A DNA stretch of 64,000 nucleotides from Clavelina lepadiformis (Eukaryota; Chordata; Ascidiacea; Aplousobranchia; Clavelinidae), in the NCBI RefSeq assembly GCF_947623445.1, contig NC_135240.1, positions 27,466,001 through 27,530,000 on the forward strand, given 5' to 3'. The notes under the pieces are model-generated. The model saw only the letters and a program-made list of their open reading frames with translations, made no database searches and was not told the origin of the DNA. Each line of letters starts with the position of its first letter. Positions within the stretch are counted from its first letter, which is position 1. The translations under genes were made by a program, and so were the position numbers. Of the stretch, positions 11,640 to 23,683 are shown piece after piece.

Positions 11640-12795
11640 ATACAGACATTACATCAAATCAAAGACAATGCAATTAGCAAAATCCAAAACAAAATGATAT
11701 GAAAATCCAAAAATGGTTCATATTTCTTAACGTGACTTTGGCAAATGTTTAAAACTGAAATAAGATCTTGTAATGGAAAGTAGGTAGCCACATTGGTAGG
11801 ACGTCCACATTGCAGCGATAATCTTAGTAGAAAAATGCATTGAGCAGCTGTGTATAACTCACGCAGGATAGGCAGGCACGACTTAAAACGGGATACAGGA
11901 AGTGATCGGCTCGCAATGCCATGCATCACTGACGCCATGCTTCGCAAAGTGGAATTTTGAAAACACGAATTTTATACTGCATTCCATCTGTATATTATAA
12001 TATCCCCGTATTATCACAAGTTTTTTCAGTGCATTAGAACACAGGCCAGGTTTAGTAGCTAAATTAATTATCAACACCATACTGATACATATATTACAAT
12101 CACCATTTTACGCCTAAAAATGCTTTTTCGCTTTTCCCTGAGTATTGGGACATGCTTATTAGCAACTAGCACTGTTTTTCGCCCCCTTACCGCCAATAAC
12201 AACAATGAATGAATATTGCTATTGGGAACCAGCAACCTAGCCCAAGAAGGAAAGCCTGTCATTTTCTTTGTCATGCAGTGTATTGAGCAACAAACTACTA
12301 CTACTATATATGTAGCTGCATATGCAGCTAATATTAATATAATTATATCACCACATCAATGATCACTGTGCAAAGAGTATTTAATAATTCTGATCATTGT
12401 TTAATATTCAATCCACTTCAAACATATTATTTGTGGGTTGATCATTTTGCACTGTTTTCATTATTTTGTTGTATTTGGTGCAAGCAACAAACTAGTAATG
12501 TCATATACAACTATCTCTTGAACACACAGGGTACTGCGGAAAATACATCTGAAAACATCATTTTGCCATTGTATCATCAACATTTACATTAGAATTGCTA
12601 GCCATATTATCACTACTTTCAGGATATCCTGCATCAAACAAACTACATCTATTTGTACGTAAATTGGAAGGCGTTGAATTATGTCGTCGACACTTATGAT
12701 AGGGGCGAGAAAAAAAGTATTAATATTATACTTAGAATTCATTAATGAACTATGCCGTTGTATTGACAGCTTAAATTTCAGTACAGAAATTAGTT
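11640..12795. other. Zinc-finger 3'UTR-like relic and unassigned AT-rich sequence
   Basis: Bases 11640-11780 resemble the 3' flank of ZNF-A at 4900-5030. Bases 11800-12010 repeat 10500-10720. Beyond this I see only short frames and low-complexity AT-rich sequence. Confidence 0.35.
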
Positions 12796-15290
12796 TATAC
12801 GTAGAACGTAAACGAAACCTACATAAACCGCACAGGGTGGTCTTTTTGCCTTAGGAAGACAAAATTTTTGCAACGTTACAATCATCTTTCAATACAAAAT
12901 CGTAAAACAAAGTTTTGCACAACAGCTCGAATTACAACGTCAACCAACAGTGTTTATTCAAAAATGAGACGGTTAAGGATATTTTTGGTTCAGCACTGAG
13001 TGGCCAAAGCCCAGGAATAAAACGCGAAGAAATTCCAATCAACAGGGAAGCTGGCGGCACCGCTCTTACGCATGGCAAAATCTGAAAATAAACTTACAAT
13101 TTCATTTGAAAAAAAAGGAAAACTTTGCACTTGTACAAAATAACAATAAAAAGCATTACAAGAAAGGTGAAAGAAAACTAACGCTAACTATAAAATACAC
13201 AAATTGCGAACGAATCAAACCCATATAAAGAAAATTCGAAAACAAACCAGCAACCAATCACATCACATCTTGCATGAGCTATCACGAATTTATAACACAT
13301 GAAGTTGTAACGTCCTAACGAAAATGTGTAAAAATTTAAACTAAATCCTTGCACAACAGCAAACTATTGTAAGGTGTTTGTCACATTTGTTAAAGTTCCG
13401 TCTCATCAAATTGAGTCCCGTTTTAAGCTGCAACTTAATTGGTGAGGAATAAATTGGCGCCAATGTTGATCGTGTCAATTGATTGGTCCAGTTGGACAAA
13501 CTGAATTTAAGTGAATTATAAGTCGCCAAATATGTTTAATTATCTTAGCAATCCCTATCGGGTTTTGTATCTTTTGGTATATGATGTCATAATGTTTAAC
13601 ATCTTAGGTTTTAAGATCATAATCTTTATCATATGACTGAAGCTAACTTGGAATTATTACTTTAGGAAACAACTTTATCAGTAGCACAGACATAACAGTC
13701 ATTAGGCAGAATGAACACAATAGCCAGAACAATAGAAGTAAAAAATTGTTTCAATATATTTTCTGTGGTTCTAGTTCTTGTGTTCGTATTGCGTTGTATA
13801 TTTTACACTTCATTTAATGATGATTGAGGCGATTGTGACTCACAGTATTGCACTTTTGAAAAATGCTCTTTGGTACCTTCACATTGCTTATTCATACAAT
13901 AGGTTATTAGGACGCAGATTAGCTTAACCAGTTGTCCATTCTTTTCGATTTTAATTATTTCGACATAATTCCGCTATCTGTTACTGATCATAATTTACGT
14001 AATAGGTACTGTTAATATCGCTACTCTCGGGATATTATTAATTGATCTCAGTCGATAAGACGTTCGGCAGAATCTCTTGTAATTTAGAAAGCCATGAACA
14101 TGAACGTAATACTCCAGAATAGAATCACAATGCACAACCAAGAAAGCACATGGCGGCAGGGCTGTCACAAATGAAAACCAGAAAATCCCTAAAGCTATAC
14201 CAAAAAAAAAAAAATCCAAAAAACCAATTGGTTGGCATGAAAAATCCCTAAACCATAAATAATTAGCGCGTTATACTATTATGTTATCACTAGCCTAGTG
14301 CGATTACTTTTTGACCTAAAAAAACGAAATTTTTGACCTAAAAATTGAAAATTTTGACGTATAAAGAACTCAAGTAGTTAAATTACGCATTATTTGTACA
14401 AAAATTTAAAATTTATTGTAGTAAAGAAGGTCAAAAATCTGAACACAGACCTAGTCTATTCTGAAAAGGGAATTGAGCTAATTACAAATCACTGCCAAAA
14501 AACTGCAGCTAAGACACAACAAAAACTGTTCAATACATTTTAAATTTCAAAACACAATTTCAAAAATCCCCAAAAAATCCCTAGATCATCAAAATACCAA
14601 GACTTGTCCCTAAAAGGGGTTAAAAGTTCCAATTTGGAACAAAATCGCTAAAAGTGAGAGCGCTTCATGGCGGTAGCATGGACAACATAGAAATGTTAAC
14701 AAGTACTTCATACATGTCAACAGGTACGGTATTATACGCCTCTATCAATGAAACTTGGTAACTTTAATTTCCATTTGCAATAAAACAAATGAACGTAAAC
14801 AATACAAATAAGTATTGAACAACAACAGTTTATTGGAAACAGTTGAAACTGAAATTGATGCACAAAACGCTGCATGCAGAACCCAGGGCGGCGAAACTAC
14901 CTAGGACGGCCGGCAGATCTCCTAAGATCCCTCATTAAACTACAAAACCAGAGAAAATCGAATTAAAGATATAAATTCTAATTACGTGACATAAACCGTA
15001 TTTCTCTGATTGTGTATTTACGGGTTCTCTGTCCAAAAAAAGTCTATTTTACGATTTTGAAAAATCATCCATTTCAACTCAAAAACTTTTGCCAAAATGT
15101 AAGAGTTTGCTTTATTTAACCTAGCAAGGAAGCTAGTCAAGTTAAATAAAGATAAAACCTGCTCCATTTCTTTGAGGATTACCATGTAAATTTACAAATC
15201 GATATAAAATGATTTAATTGTGTTTTTAAAAACATCCTCAGAAATAATGCTGTGTTAGGGGAAACACCTAAGCCAAAATTCTGTAACAGA
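12796..15290. repeat. Left copy of a ~2.5 kb direct repeat that flanks the ZNF-B/C cluster
   Basis: From aacgtaaacgaaacctacat the sequence is closely colinear with 27000-29490, with three main differences. About 360 bp near 13128-13490 are missing from the right copy, where a hAT MITE sits instead. About 200 bp at 14120-14325 are replaced in the right copy by a truncated MITE end. The last part holds the dispersed repeat present also at 3583. No gene is recognised in it; the short frames are not conserved between copies. Confidence 0.75.
14833..15290. repeat. Dispersed non-coding repeat, copy 2 of 3
   Basis: Same unit as 3583-4030, with the acctaggacggccggcag core near 14900 and ending at ggggaaacacctaagcc. 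It lies at the right end of the larger direct repeat. Confidence 0.6.
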
Positions 15291-15480
15291 TTGTTATTTT
15301 GGTCTGTTCATTACATAAAAACATTTCATGCAAAACGTTATTTTAAACGAGTAGCAATGGATAAATTCAACTCTGGAGCAATCACCTTAAAATATCTCGC
15401 ATTTTTGGAAGTAATCAACTCTCAATGCTTGACCACTCCTCCCGTTTATTCGAATCTCGAGAAATCTTTTAAATCTAGAA

Positions 15481-15827
15481 CAGCGTGGGCCAACTGCAGG
15501 CCCGCGGGCCAAAGTTGGCCCGCGAGCACCGATTTTTTGGCCCGCGAACTGATAGTCAGCTTGGATAGTCGCTATTGTCGAGGAAGAACCTCGACCGCAG
15601 ATGTCATATTGATCAGCATTTAATAGCTAAATTTTGAACTATTCTAATTTCAGTTTTAATAAAAAATGAGAACTTTTTTCAGTTCTAATTTCAGTTCTAA
15701 TATCAATGTCACATTGTTTTTCAGTTCGAATTTCACATTTCTTCAGTTCTAATTTAAAAACATTAGCCCGCAAGATAAAAAAAATTTCTGATTTTGGCTC
15801 GCGATGAAAAGAAGTTGGACCACGCTG
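15481..15827. mobile_element. hAT-type MITE, 347 bp
   Basis: Left terminus cagcgtgggccaact, right terminus agttggaccacgctg: inverted with one mismatch. The flanking octamers are atctagaa (left, 15473-15480) and atctacaa (right, 15828-15835), a target duplication with one later change. The ends are rich in cccgcg and the centre repeats cagttctaattt. An 8-bp duplication and CAG start are typical of hAT elements. No coding capacity. Confidence 0.75.
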
Positions 15828-15835
15828 ATCTACAA

Positions 15836-16336
15836 GATCAGAAACAGTAACGGCAAGAAGGCAGAAAGGTCGTTGCGGGAACCTTGTAGAAGTTTAGCTG
15901 GAGTTGAAACAGCTGCTTTTGATTAAACGTGTCTGTGAAGTGAACATTTATTTCTTTACAAGCATGTATCGTATGTATATAGGCAGCCTTTGAGAGATAA
16001 TAGTAGTACGTTTGTTTTACTTGCAAACGATCCAAAACGCTATACCACGTCTAACTAAACCCAACTAAACCCTTTATAATACCTACGAACCGTAATACAA
16101 CTTTTATTACTAAACAAAGCTAAATGCATAATTGTCTACCGATTTAATGGGCATGCGGCAATTAGCAAGTGAGACGCAGTGGTGGGTAACAAAACAAAAG
16201 TTTTTCAAATGAAAGCAAAGAATAGCGTTTACTTTGCGTCCAGAAGTGCAAACAATAGGAGTGGGAAATATTTCTTTGTTCTTGGAACTATACGCTATTT
16301 CTGTTTTATTTCACCCATCTCTTTTTTGTTTCACAG
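15836..16336. other. Spacer before the interrupted unknown gene
   Basis: Nothing recognised except a strong pyrimidine-rich acceptor (ctcttttttgtttcacag, ending at 16336) that starts the putative exon described next. Confidence 0.3.
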
Positions 16337-16554
16337 GTTTCTACCCATATCAATCTTTCAATCTTTATCATGTCTCAATCTGCTGGTTCCAATGCCACAT
16401 CTCCCGACTCTACCCCCACCCGTCTATACCCGACTTTAAATTTCCCTTTCAGCTACGAACAAGATGATCGTGCAGATATGCGGCCATAAGGAGAGGAGGT
16501 CTGGCTGAACAAGACCTTTGAAACTGCTATGGTTCGGTTCCAGTCTGTTATGAC

Positions 16555-17553
16555 TAGGGCCCGCAAAAGTCAATAAAGTCAAAAATTTTTAAGGACCTCG
16601 TCTGACCATGAATCAAAGAATAAAGTTGTTTTCAGCACCTAGGGGATTGTTTCTAAGAAGTTTATAGGTCAAAATAAAGTCAAAATTTACAATAAAGTCA
16701 AAATTTTCAATAAAGTCAAAATTTGTCAAAATATGGCTTTTTACAAAGTTTTTGTGTTTCTTGAGAGTAATTCTTGTAAAAATCCTCGTGGAAGCATTGT
16801 AAATCAGGAACTGCGACACAATTTAACAATATTAACCCATAAAAGCAGGAAATAAGTCACATTGCCCACTTGGATCAGCAGTAACTTTTATCGCAAATTG
16901 TCCATTGTTTATTCATTGTTACGTATTTAAATAATTCGTATAAAACATTTCCTTTTCATAAACGTGGTATTTTCGAAGATCAACAGTTTGGATTTTAGGA
17001 ATAGCCTACTGACATTCTGTAATACAAAAATGCCTAAGCAAGCTAAATCGTCTTCAGCAAAAGTTAGACAGATTTGTCGAGATTTTTCTGATGAATTTAA
17101 TGCAACTCCCGGGGGTGATTTAAGGTGCAATTTTTGCGAGGTTATAGTGAAGTGCGATAAAAAGTATTTTGTTGAAAGCCACAGGAAAAGTAAACGCCAT
17201 CAAGCTGGATTGGAGCAAGAACAAGCATTCCCTGTTTAATTTGCTGTTTATTAGAATTTACCATGCGGAGAAAATCGAGGCAAAGTGCCCTTTTCACAAG
17301 GACAAAATAACACAAGCTACCTAAATTTATTGCCAAAAAACACGACGCACTTTTTATAATCCATAAAACACCTTGACTTTTCGACAAAATATTACGTTTG
17401 GGTCTGAAATCGACAAAATATTATGTTTGGGTAACTGGAGGAAGAACTGTGGCCTCTACAAATAAGCAATTTCGTTAGGTCAAAATAAAGTCAAAATTTG
17501 ATAAAAATAAAGTCAAAAAAAAATTTTTTTAGGTCAAAATAAAAATGGCCCTA
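16555..17553 (+). mobile_element. hAT element, 999 bp, carrying a CGGBP1-like exon
   Basis: Perfect 8-bp target duplication gttatgac at 16547-16554 and 17554-17561; short inverted termini tagggcc / ggccta-type (tagggcc at left, ggcccta at right). Both arms carry multiple copies of aataaagtcaaaa, plausible subterminal binding repeats. The only coding piece is the zinc-finger segment described separately, so the element lacks a transposase core and is non-autonomous. Confidence 0.8.
17030..17239 (+). CDS. CGGBP1/BED-like zinc-finger segment inside the hAT element
   Basis: From ATG at 17030 the frame encodes about 69 residues with the arrangement RCNFCEVIVKCDKKYFVESH and a further H five residues on (C-x2-C ... 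H-x4-H). This resembles the DNA-binding domain of CGG-repeat-binding protein 1 and of the N-terminal exon of related hAT transposases. The frame ends after QEQAFPV. The rest of a transposase (DDE core, dimerisation domain) is absent. It probably represents a surviving 5' exon that could still bind element ends, but that is inference. Confidence 0.5.
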   Translation: MPKQAKSSSAKVRQICRDFSDEFNATPGGDLRCNFCEVIVKCDKKYFVESHRKSKRHQAGLEQEQAFPV

Positions 17554-18456
17554 GTTATGACGTATCTGAAGGTTAGGTAACTTACGAAGTTGTAAATGAA
17601 GCAAAGCGAAAAGCGAAGAAGAGTTGTAAATGCGAAGAAGCGAGTTGTAAATGTATTGCAACTTAACAGTAAGTTGACATTCTTATTAGACCTATGTTCC
17701 AGGCAAAAATAGGCAACTAAAAATCAGGGCAATTTATGTCTTACATTTCAAATGAACAGGAGACAAACCGCGATATCCCACCGTCGCAACAACCATTAAC
17801 ATCGGTACCATCGTCTCGGTCTGGGTTGCCTGCCCCCTCCCCTTCCGATGAGGCCCCCGTACCCAACCCTGCTTTCCAGTCTCAACCGCAAGCCCCTCAA
17901 CCGTCTGCCGGTACTAACCACTTAAGCCTGTTTATTGTCCCGTTTCATACTCAGTCGTTAAACAGGCTGAAATATTATTACAGCCGCAGTCCCAATGGAG
18001 TCAGGTTCCTCGCAACCCAATTCGCTGCCTCCGAGTGCGGCCAGGAGCAATGTGATTGGGAGTCCCAGTCAACGTAAGTTACGACCACGCAAGAGGCGAA
18101 AATCTCCCGTTCACACGTAAGTTTTAATTCCCTGAAAACACAATTTATTCATCAGTAGTTGCTAAGAGCTTTCATTTACCAAACAACCTACAAAGCAGAT
18201 GCATTTTATACGTTTTTTTTTTTTCAGACAACCAAAGCGACAAAGATATGTTCGTCCAGAGTCGCACTGCTCGTATGATAGCAGTTACGTTAATGAAACA
18301 TCCAATCATGATCGTTGTGGTTTCATGACGCAACAATGCGTCCTTTATTTAAAATGTTCGTTCTTTAACCTTTCAATTTTCAGGTGTTTAGCCGCAGTTG
18401 CCCGCCCTGCTCAAGCACAGGCAGTACAAAGAGCGCCTCGACCGGAAGCTTTGTAA

Positions 18457-19904
18457 GAAGTATTTCAAGTTTTCATTAAAATCATTTTTAAAAAGGTTTT
18501 ATTCGGCGCAGGACGGAGTCAAATTTTTTTTAAATCAGTAATCAGGCTTCAAACCATGAATCTTTTTGTCCAAGTAAAATGACAATTTTAATAAATAATG
18601 TTTAGATGCATGGTAATTGATGGTACTTAGGTTGCAATCTCACTGCGGCCGAGTTTTACAAATTAACAATCTCATCCATCAATTAACGTGAGGCATTCTA
18701 TTGTTTGTAGATGTAGAGGCCATATATCGGAGAATATTTCGTTCACATATAGACGTGGCAGGACCAAGTCGTTCGATGGTGTAAGTTTGAACGAAGATAA
18801 CCAGATAATTTGGTTGGCCGCCATTATTTCATTGACAAAAATCGTACGTTTGAAGCTATTAACCTGCTTTCAGCATAGCAACCTACGTGAAACGGTGAAA
18901 TTGCCACACTCGATATTTCGTAGACTAAATTTCATAAATCCCAAAAAAATGTGTCGAAGGTTTGTTTCGACGTTTCAGTAAACTAGTTAATTATATGGTT
19001 TTAATTTCATATCGACACCAATCGGCGACAAACAAGGACCTCGGGAAAGATTTCTAACTCAAGTAGAAATTGTCACTGTTTGCATTGCGCGGATGGTCAG
19101 GTTTTCTATCGGGCTTTGCCTCTATCCAGATGTCCAATTCGTGACATGGCTTTAAAATGTGAATTATGACTTGAATGTTGCATGATTTTAAAAAGTTTTA
19201 AATTTATTTTTTTGGTTTTATAGGAGTTAAAACTTAAGTAACTTTCCCTGAAGTCAAAAGCTCTTAAAGAAGAGGTCTTAGACGGACTGAGCCGAAGCTC
19301 AGCAACCTACAAAGAAGGTAACCAGTAATTTCTATATATACAGTAGTTTTTGTTGGCATCTAGAGTCCTAATGACTCAAGTTTGTAACTCTACTCGGATC
19401 CTGTTTTAAAAGAGTCTTGACCAGAGTCTCTTTCACGGAAATTACAAAAATGGCGAAATTGTATTGGCTTGACTTCCTTAAACCCGATTCGAGTTACTCT
19501 TAAAGACTTGATTTTTGAATCCCTTTGAGAAACTTTAAGAATGACGACTTTTGACTAAATCGGGAAATTATTTACGAAACGGTATTTTGCTTTCAATATA
19601 TGACTTGGATTCAGATAGCTACTGGGAAGGCAAACAGGCCTCATGCGGTCTGCGAAAACTTTTGCTAGCCTTCACTGTATAGTCTAGTGTAAAATTAGCT
19701 GTTAAAATACAACAGCAGACTATGTCTACTGTAATAAGCAGACAAGTCAAGACCACGATTTATGGTTTTAATTACCTTAAAATAGAACATACATCTAAAA
19801 ACAAAAGCTTACCAGTTATTACACTAAGCGTACATTTGTGATCATTTATTATACACATTATTCATTTCAAATGCATCTACTAGGGATGGGATGTAGTTGA
19901 GACT
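18457..19904. other. Intergenic stretch, no gene recognised
   Basis: Only short frames in both directions. An ATG-lacking frame at 18688-18981 has no family resemblance and no splice context. Confidence 0.35.
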
Positions 19905-22900
19905 ACGAATGCTTTTCTGTGAAAAAGAATGAGAATAGCAGTAAACTGAATGTGATGTGAATACAGAAATATAAAGAAACTGGAAAAATTATTACATCAA
20001 TTCAAAAACATTGCAAACAACAAAACTCAAAACAAAATAAGACAAACATCCTCAAATGGTTCATATTTCGTAATGTGACTTTTGCAAATGTTTAACAATA
20101 GAGCAAAACATAACAATCATTGGCATAAATAACAAATCACCAAACTAGTTTTATGTGGAAGAAAAATTAATACTAACATTACTATAACTCTGAAAGCAAA
20201 CAAAGATCAAAACATTGTCACATCAACATTTTATAATAGATCTGATTAACACCTAAACTTTTATTAAAGGGGCTCTCCAGTGTGGACTTTCATATGACGT
20301 TGCAAATGGTTGTTTTGTGAAAATAATTTGAAACAAACATCGCATTGATATGGACGCTCTCCAGTATGGACTTTCATATGAGTGTGTAAATTGCTGTTTT
20401 GTGAAAATAATTTACAGCAAACATTGCATTGATGAGGGCGCTCTCCAGTGTGGACTTTCATATGCGTTCGCAAATTGCTGTTTTGCAAAAAGGATTTGAA
20501 ACATATTTTGCATTGATAAGGGCGCTCTCCAGTATGGACTTTCATATGACGCTGCAAATGGTTGTTCTGCAAAAATAATTTGAAACAAACATCGCATTGA
20601 TAAGGGCGCTCTCCAGTGTGGACTTTCATATGACATTGCAAATGTTTGTTTTGTGAAAATAATTTGAAACAAACATCGCATTGATATGGACGCTCTCCAG
20701 TGTGGACTGTCATATGAGTTTGTAAATTGCCGTTTTGTGAAAATGATTTGCAGCAAACATTGCACTGATAAGGGCGCTCTCCAGTGTGGACTTTCATATG
20801 ACTTTGCAAATGGCTGTTTCGTGAAAAAGATTTCAAACAAACATTGCATTGATAAGCGCGCTCTCCATTGTGGACTTTCATGTGTTGCTTCAAAGTGCTG
20901 TTTTGTGAAAATGATTTGCGACAAACTTGACATTGGTATAACTCTATACTCATGTGAGTCTTTAAATGAATTTTCATGTTTGCTTTTTGTGTGAAAGATT
21001 TATCACAAACAGTGCAAGAGAATTGCTTCATTTTGTCATTTTCAACAATTCCTGAACATTTAACTTCTTCACTATTGCTCTCACGATTCGTTATGTTTTT
21101 ATCAGAAAATTTTGTAGCCAATTTGTTATATTGCTCATGCGAGTTTCTTTCCTTCAAGCTTTCAGAATCAACAACTTCATCATCGGATGTTGTATTTCCT
21201 TCATTCTCTGGCTGAGGGAAAACATTATTTGACATGAGAATAAATGTGGCATCTGTCTCATTCCGGAAAATCTCAATATCCTGAAACAAAAAAGATTTTT
21301 CTTCAATAGCTTCAAGATGAGCTACAACTGATGCCTTCTCTGAATGAACTTCCTGAATACAAATGCTAGTATCAGACTCAGACTGTTTAGATGATGGTTG
21401 CAATGTTTCTTCAAATGGAATTGTATTGTTTATGGTTTCAGTTCTCTTCGTTTCTTCAAGAAGCTTTAAATCCATGTCTTCCATGTTTTCTTGCACCTTT
21501 GCAAATTCCATTTTCTTATGATATCTTGTTGCATTGATTTTAATTCTTGCAAAATAAGATCATTCAATGTTTTTAAAACAACCTCAAGTTGTATACGACC
21601 TGGTTGACATTCTGTGGTTGCATATGATACTGTTTATACTTATGACCTATACACTAAGTAAAGGAAGATAAATGTTAAAGCTTAAAAATGTAAAAATACA
21701 AAAAACGTTTTGACAAATATTGCAATCGACAATAATCAAAATAAAATGAGAAAAACAAATTCCTAAAGTTAATTCATGCAGTGTAACTGTTGTGAATGTT
21801 TAGAAATATGCCTGACAAATGTGCTTTCAACTTAAACGACTTCTCACAATGAGAACACTGGTATGGTTGCCCACTCGTGTGAATTGCCAAATAAAACTGC
21901 AAATGGCTGTTTTGTGTAAAATGATTTGTAGCAAACATCAAGTGAAAATGATTTGCAACAAATTTTGGATTGAAAAGTATGCCCTTCAGTATGAACTTCA
22001 GTGTGAATGTTTATATGATACTGCAAATTCCTGCTTAGTAAAAATGATTTGCAGCAAACATTACCCTGATGATAGCGCTCTCCAGTGCGGACAGTCATAA
22101 GTTGCTTTAAAACACTGTTACGTAAAAGCGATTTGCAACAAACTCCACATTGATGTGGCCACAAGTACACAACCGAATTTATTTTACTCACAGTTATCAC
22201 CAAGATTGGAAACATCCAATTAAAATTGTTTTAAACATAAAAGCATTTCCAACAACAACAACAGCATGAATATCACAGCATAGTAAAACATTTCCATACC
22301 ACCTGGATGACACTTCATACTTTACACTGTAATGAATCAAATAATATAAAAATTTGGCAACAGATTAAAGAAATGAAAAAGCTAAAAAGGATTCACAAAA
22401 ATAATTTATCAGAGTGAATGACACCAGAAAAATTTTCAATTAAATAAATTCACTTAAATATTTTATCACAGAGTTTACACAAGTATGGTCTTGCAATGCT
22501 ACGATTTCCATAAACCCCCCACAAATGTGATTTCAACTTCTGTCTTTTTACAACGAGAACAATTTGTGTAGTTTTATCTAGTGTGGATTCTTATGATACA
22601 GAAAGTAACAGCTTTGTAAAAATGTTTTGGAACAAACCCGTGATTGATATGGCCGCATGTCCGTGTTTAAATGAGTTTGATTATTGTGTAAAAGATATAT
22701 CACAAAGAGTGATTGTCGCAAACAGTAACAAGCCGACAATGATCGAAGAATGCTCAGCCTTTTTGGTAGTATTGGTTAAATCACATTTACTATGTATTTT
22801 TCAGGAAATTCATTAGACAATAAGTTATATTCCACACATGACATCATATCTTTACCATCAAGTTGTCAGAAACAAACACTGTGTCTTTGGCTGTGGCATT

Positions 22901-23123
22901 TGCTTCATTCCTTAAACGAGGGTCAATATTCTCTAACATGGTAGTAGTTGTGTCATTGTTCTTGCTCTGTGATACCTCCGGATCTTGCAAATACGAAGCC
23001 TTCCAACCCTAAAATGATGATATTCCTTCATCAGTAGCTTTAAGCCGAAGAAAAAGTGATACTTTCTTTTAAAGAACTTTCTGAACAAGTGTCAATGTTA
23101 AATTCTGCATCTGATGTCAATGT
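19905..23123 (-). repeat. Tandem zinc-finger unit 1 (ZNF-B plus decayed neighbour)
   Basis: Colinear with 23315-26998. The order in both, read on the minus strand, is decayed zinc-finger gene, then finger gene, then a 3' flank with the phrases gagaatagcag and gatgtgaatacagaa. Unit 2 is longer because ZNF-C has eight more fingers, and shorter by an in-frame deletion in its linker. The right border is exact: both copies share gatgtcaatgtt and then diverge. Confidence 0.8.
20264..21511 (-). CDS. C2H2 zinc-finger protein with 9 fingers (ZNF-B)
   Basis: 415 residues from ATG at 21511. Residues 1-163 are an acidic, serine-rich linker homologous to that of ZNF-A (shared phrases QENMEDM, KLLEETKRTET, SDTSICIQEVHSEKAS). 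Residues 164-415 are nine 28-residue C2H2 fingers. Upstream on the minus strand the ancestral start region is still visible (ECQPG...VVLKTLNDLILQELKS), but the ATG is changed (ACA GAA TGT) and a two-base frameshift separates it from the main frame, so translation must start at the internal ATG. Fingers with SQNNHLQRH and SQNKHLQCH repeat. Predicted nuclear DNA-binding protein; N-terminally shortened relative to ZNF-A. Confidence 0.75.
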   Translation of the reverse strand: MEFAKVQENMEDMDLKLLEETKRTETINNTIPFEETLQPSSKQSESDTSICIQEVHSEKASVVAHLEAIEEKSFLFQDIEIFRNETDATFILMSNNVFPQPENEGNTTSDDEVVDSESLKERNSHEQYNKLATKFSDKNITNRESNSEEVKCSGIVENDKMKQFSCTVCDKSFTQKANMKIHLKTHMSIELYQCQVCRKSFSQNSTLKQHMKVHNGERAYQCNVCLKSFSRNSHLQSHMKVHTGERPYQCNVCCKSFSQNGNLQTHMTVHTGERPYQCDVCFKLFSQNKHLQCHMKVHTGERPYQCDVCFKLFLQNNHLQRHMKVHTGERPYQCKICFKSFLQNSNLRTHMKVHTGERPHQCNVCCKLFSQNSNLHTHMKVHTGERPYQCDVCFKLFSQNNHLQRHMKVHTGEPL

Positions 23124-23284
23124 TACTTCAATTGGCGTTGAATTATTTATGATTTCAGTTTTCTCGGTTTCATCTTCATCTTCATCTTCATAACTTATCA
23201 AGCATACTTTAATTCTTGTGAAATCAGATCACTGATTGCTTTTAATACAACGTCAACCAATCAGCAATCTGATTGACACTCCAT
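21790..23284 (-). pseudogene. Decayed C2H2 zinc-finger gene in unit 1
   Basis: On the minus strand from 23284: ATG GAG TGT then an early stop, and LVDVVLKAISDLISQELK. Next come remnants of the acidic linker near 22830-23150, a broken first finger (DISFTQ) near 22690, a degenerate finger (RPYQSRVCSKTFLQSC), and at 21844-22215 finger pieces such as HQCGVCCKSLLRNSVLKQL and NVCCKSFLLSRNLQYHINIH. Several required Cys or His positions are lost, and stops and frame changes separate the pieces. Confidence 0.65.
23210..23284 (-). pseudogene. 5' end of the unit 1 decayed gene, abutting the 3' flank of ZNF-C
   Basis: This third example of the MEC... start lies within about 50 bases of the 3' flank of the next array member, just as at 4714-4786 and 11540-11608. 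Together they define the ancestral unit boundary. Confidence 0.45.
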
Positions 23285-23683
23285 AGCTGATACATGGTGT
23301 GGTTTAGACTACGACTTATTTTCTAAAAAAAGAATGAGAATAGCAGGAAACTGCATTTGATGTGAATACAGAAATATAAAGAAACTGGAAAAATTATTAC
23401 ATCAATTCAAAACATTGCAAACAACAAAATTCAAAACAAAACAAGACAAACATCCTTAAATGGTTCATATTTCGTAACAGGACTTTTGCAAATGTATAAA
23501 AATGAAACAAGATTTTTACGGCGCAAAACACAACAATCATTGGCATAAATAACAAATCACCAAACTAGCTTTATGTTGAAAAAATATTAATACTAACATT
23601 ACTGCAACTCTGAAAGCAAACAAACATCAAAACATTGCCACATCAATATTTTATAATAGATCTGATTAACACGTAAACTTCCA

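Larger units (their letters stand above)
16337..18456 (+). pseudogene. Unrecognised multi-exon gene or relic, interrupted by a hAT element
   Basis: Pieces look like coding exons with good splice sites. Exon a begins after the acceptor at 16336. It has ATG at 16370 (MSQSAGSNATSPDSTPT...), an in-frame TAA at 16487, open frame afterwards (EEVWLNKTFETAMVRFQSVM), the hAT insertion at 16555-17553, and a donor at 17572. Exon b starts at 17760 and is proline/serine-rich (ETNRDIPPSQQPLTS...), with alternative donors at 18074 and 18117. The frame leading to the second donor ends in a basic stretch (KLRPRKRRKSPVHT) that joins in frame to exon c at 18228 (QPKRQRYVRPESH...). A last piece starts at 18384. 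I do not recognise the family. The stop codon and the insertion suggest it is no longer functional. Confidence 0.3.
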
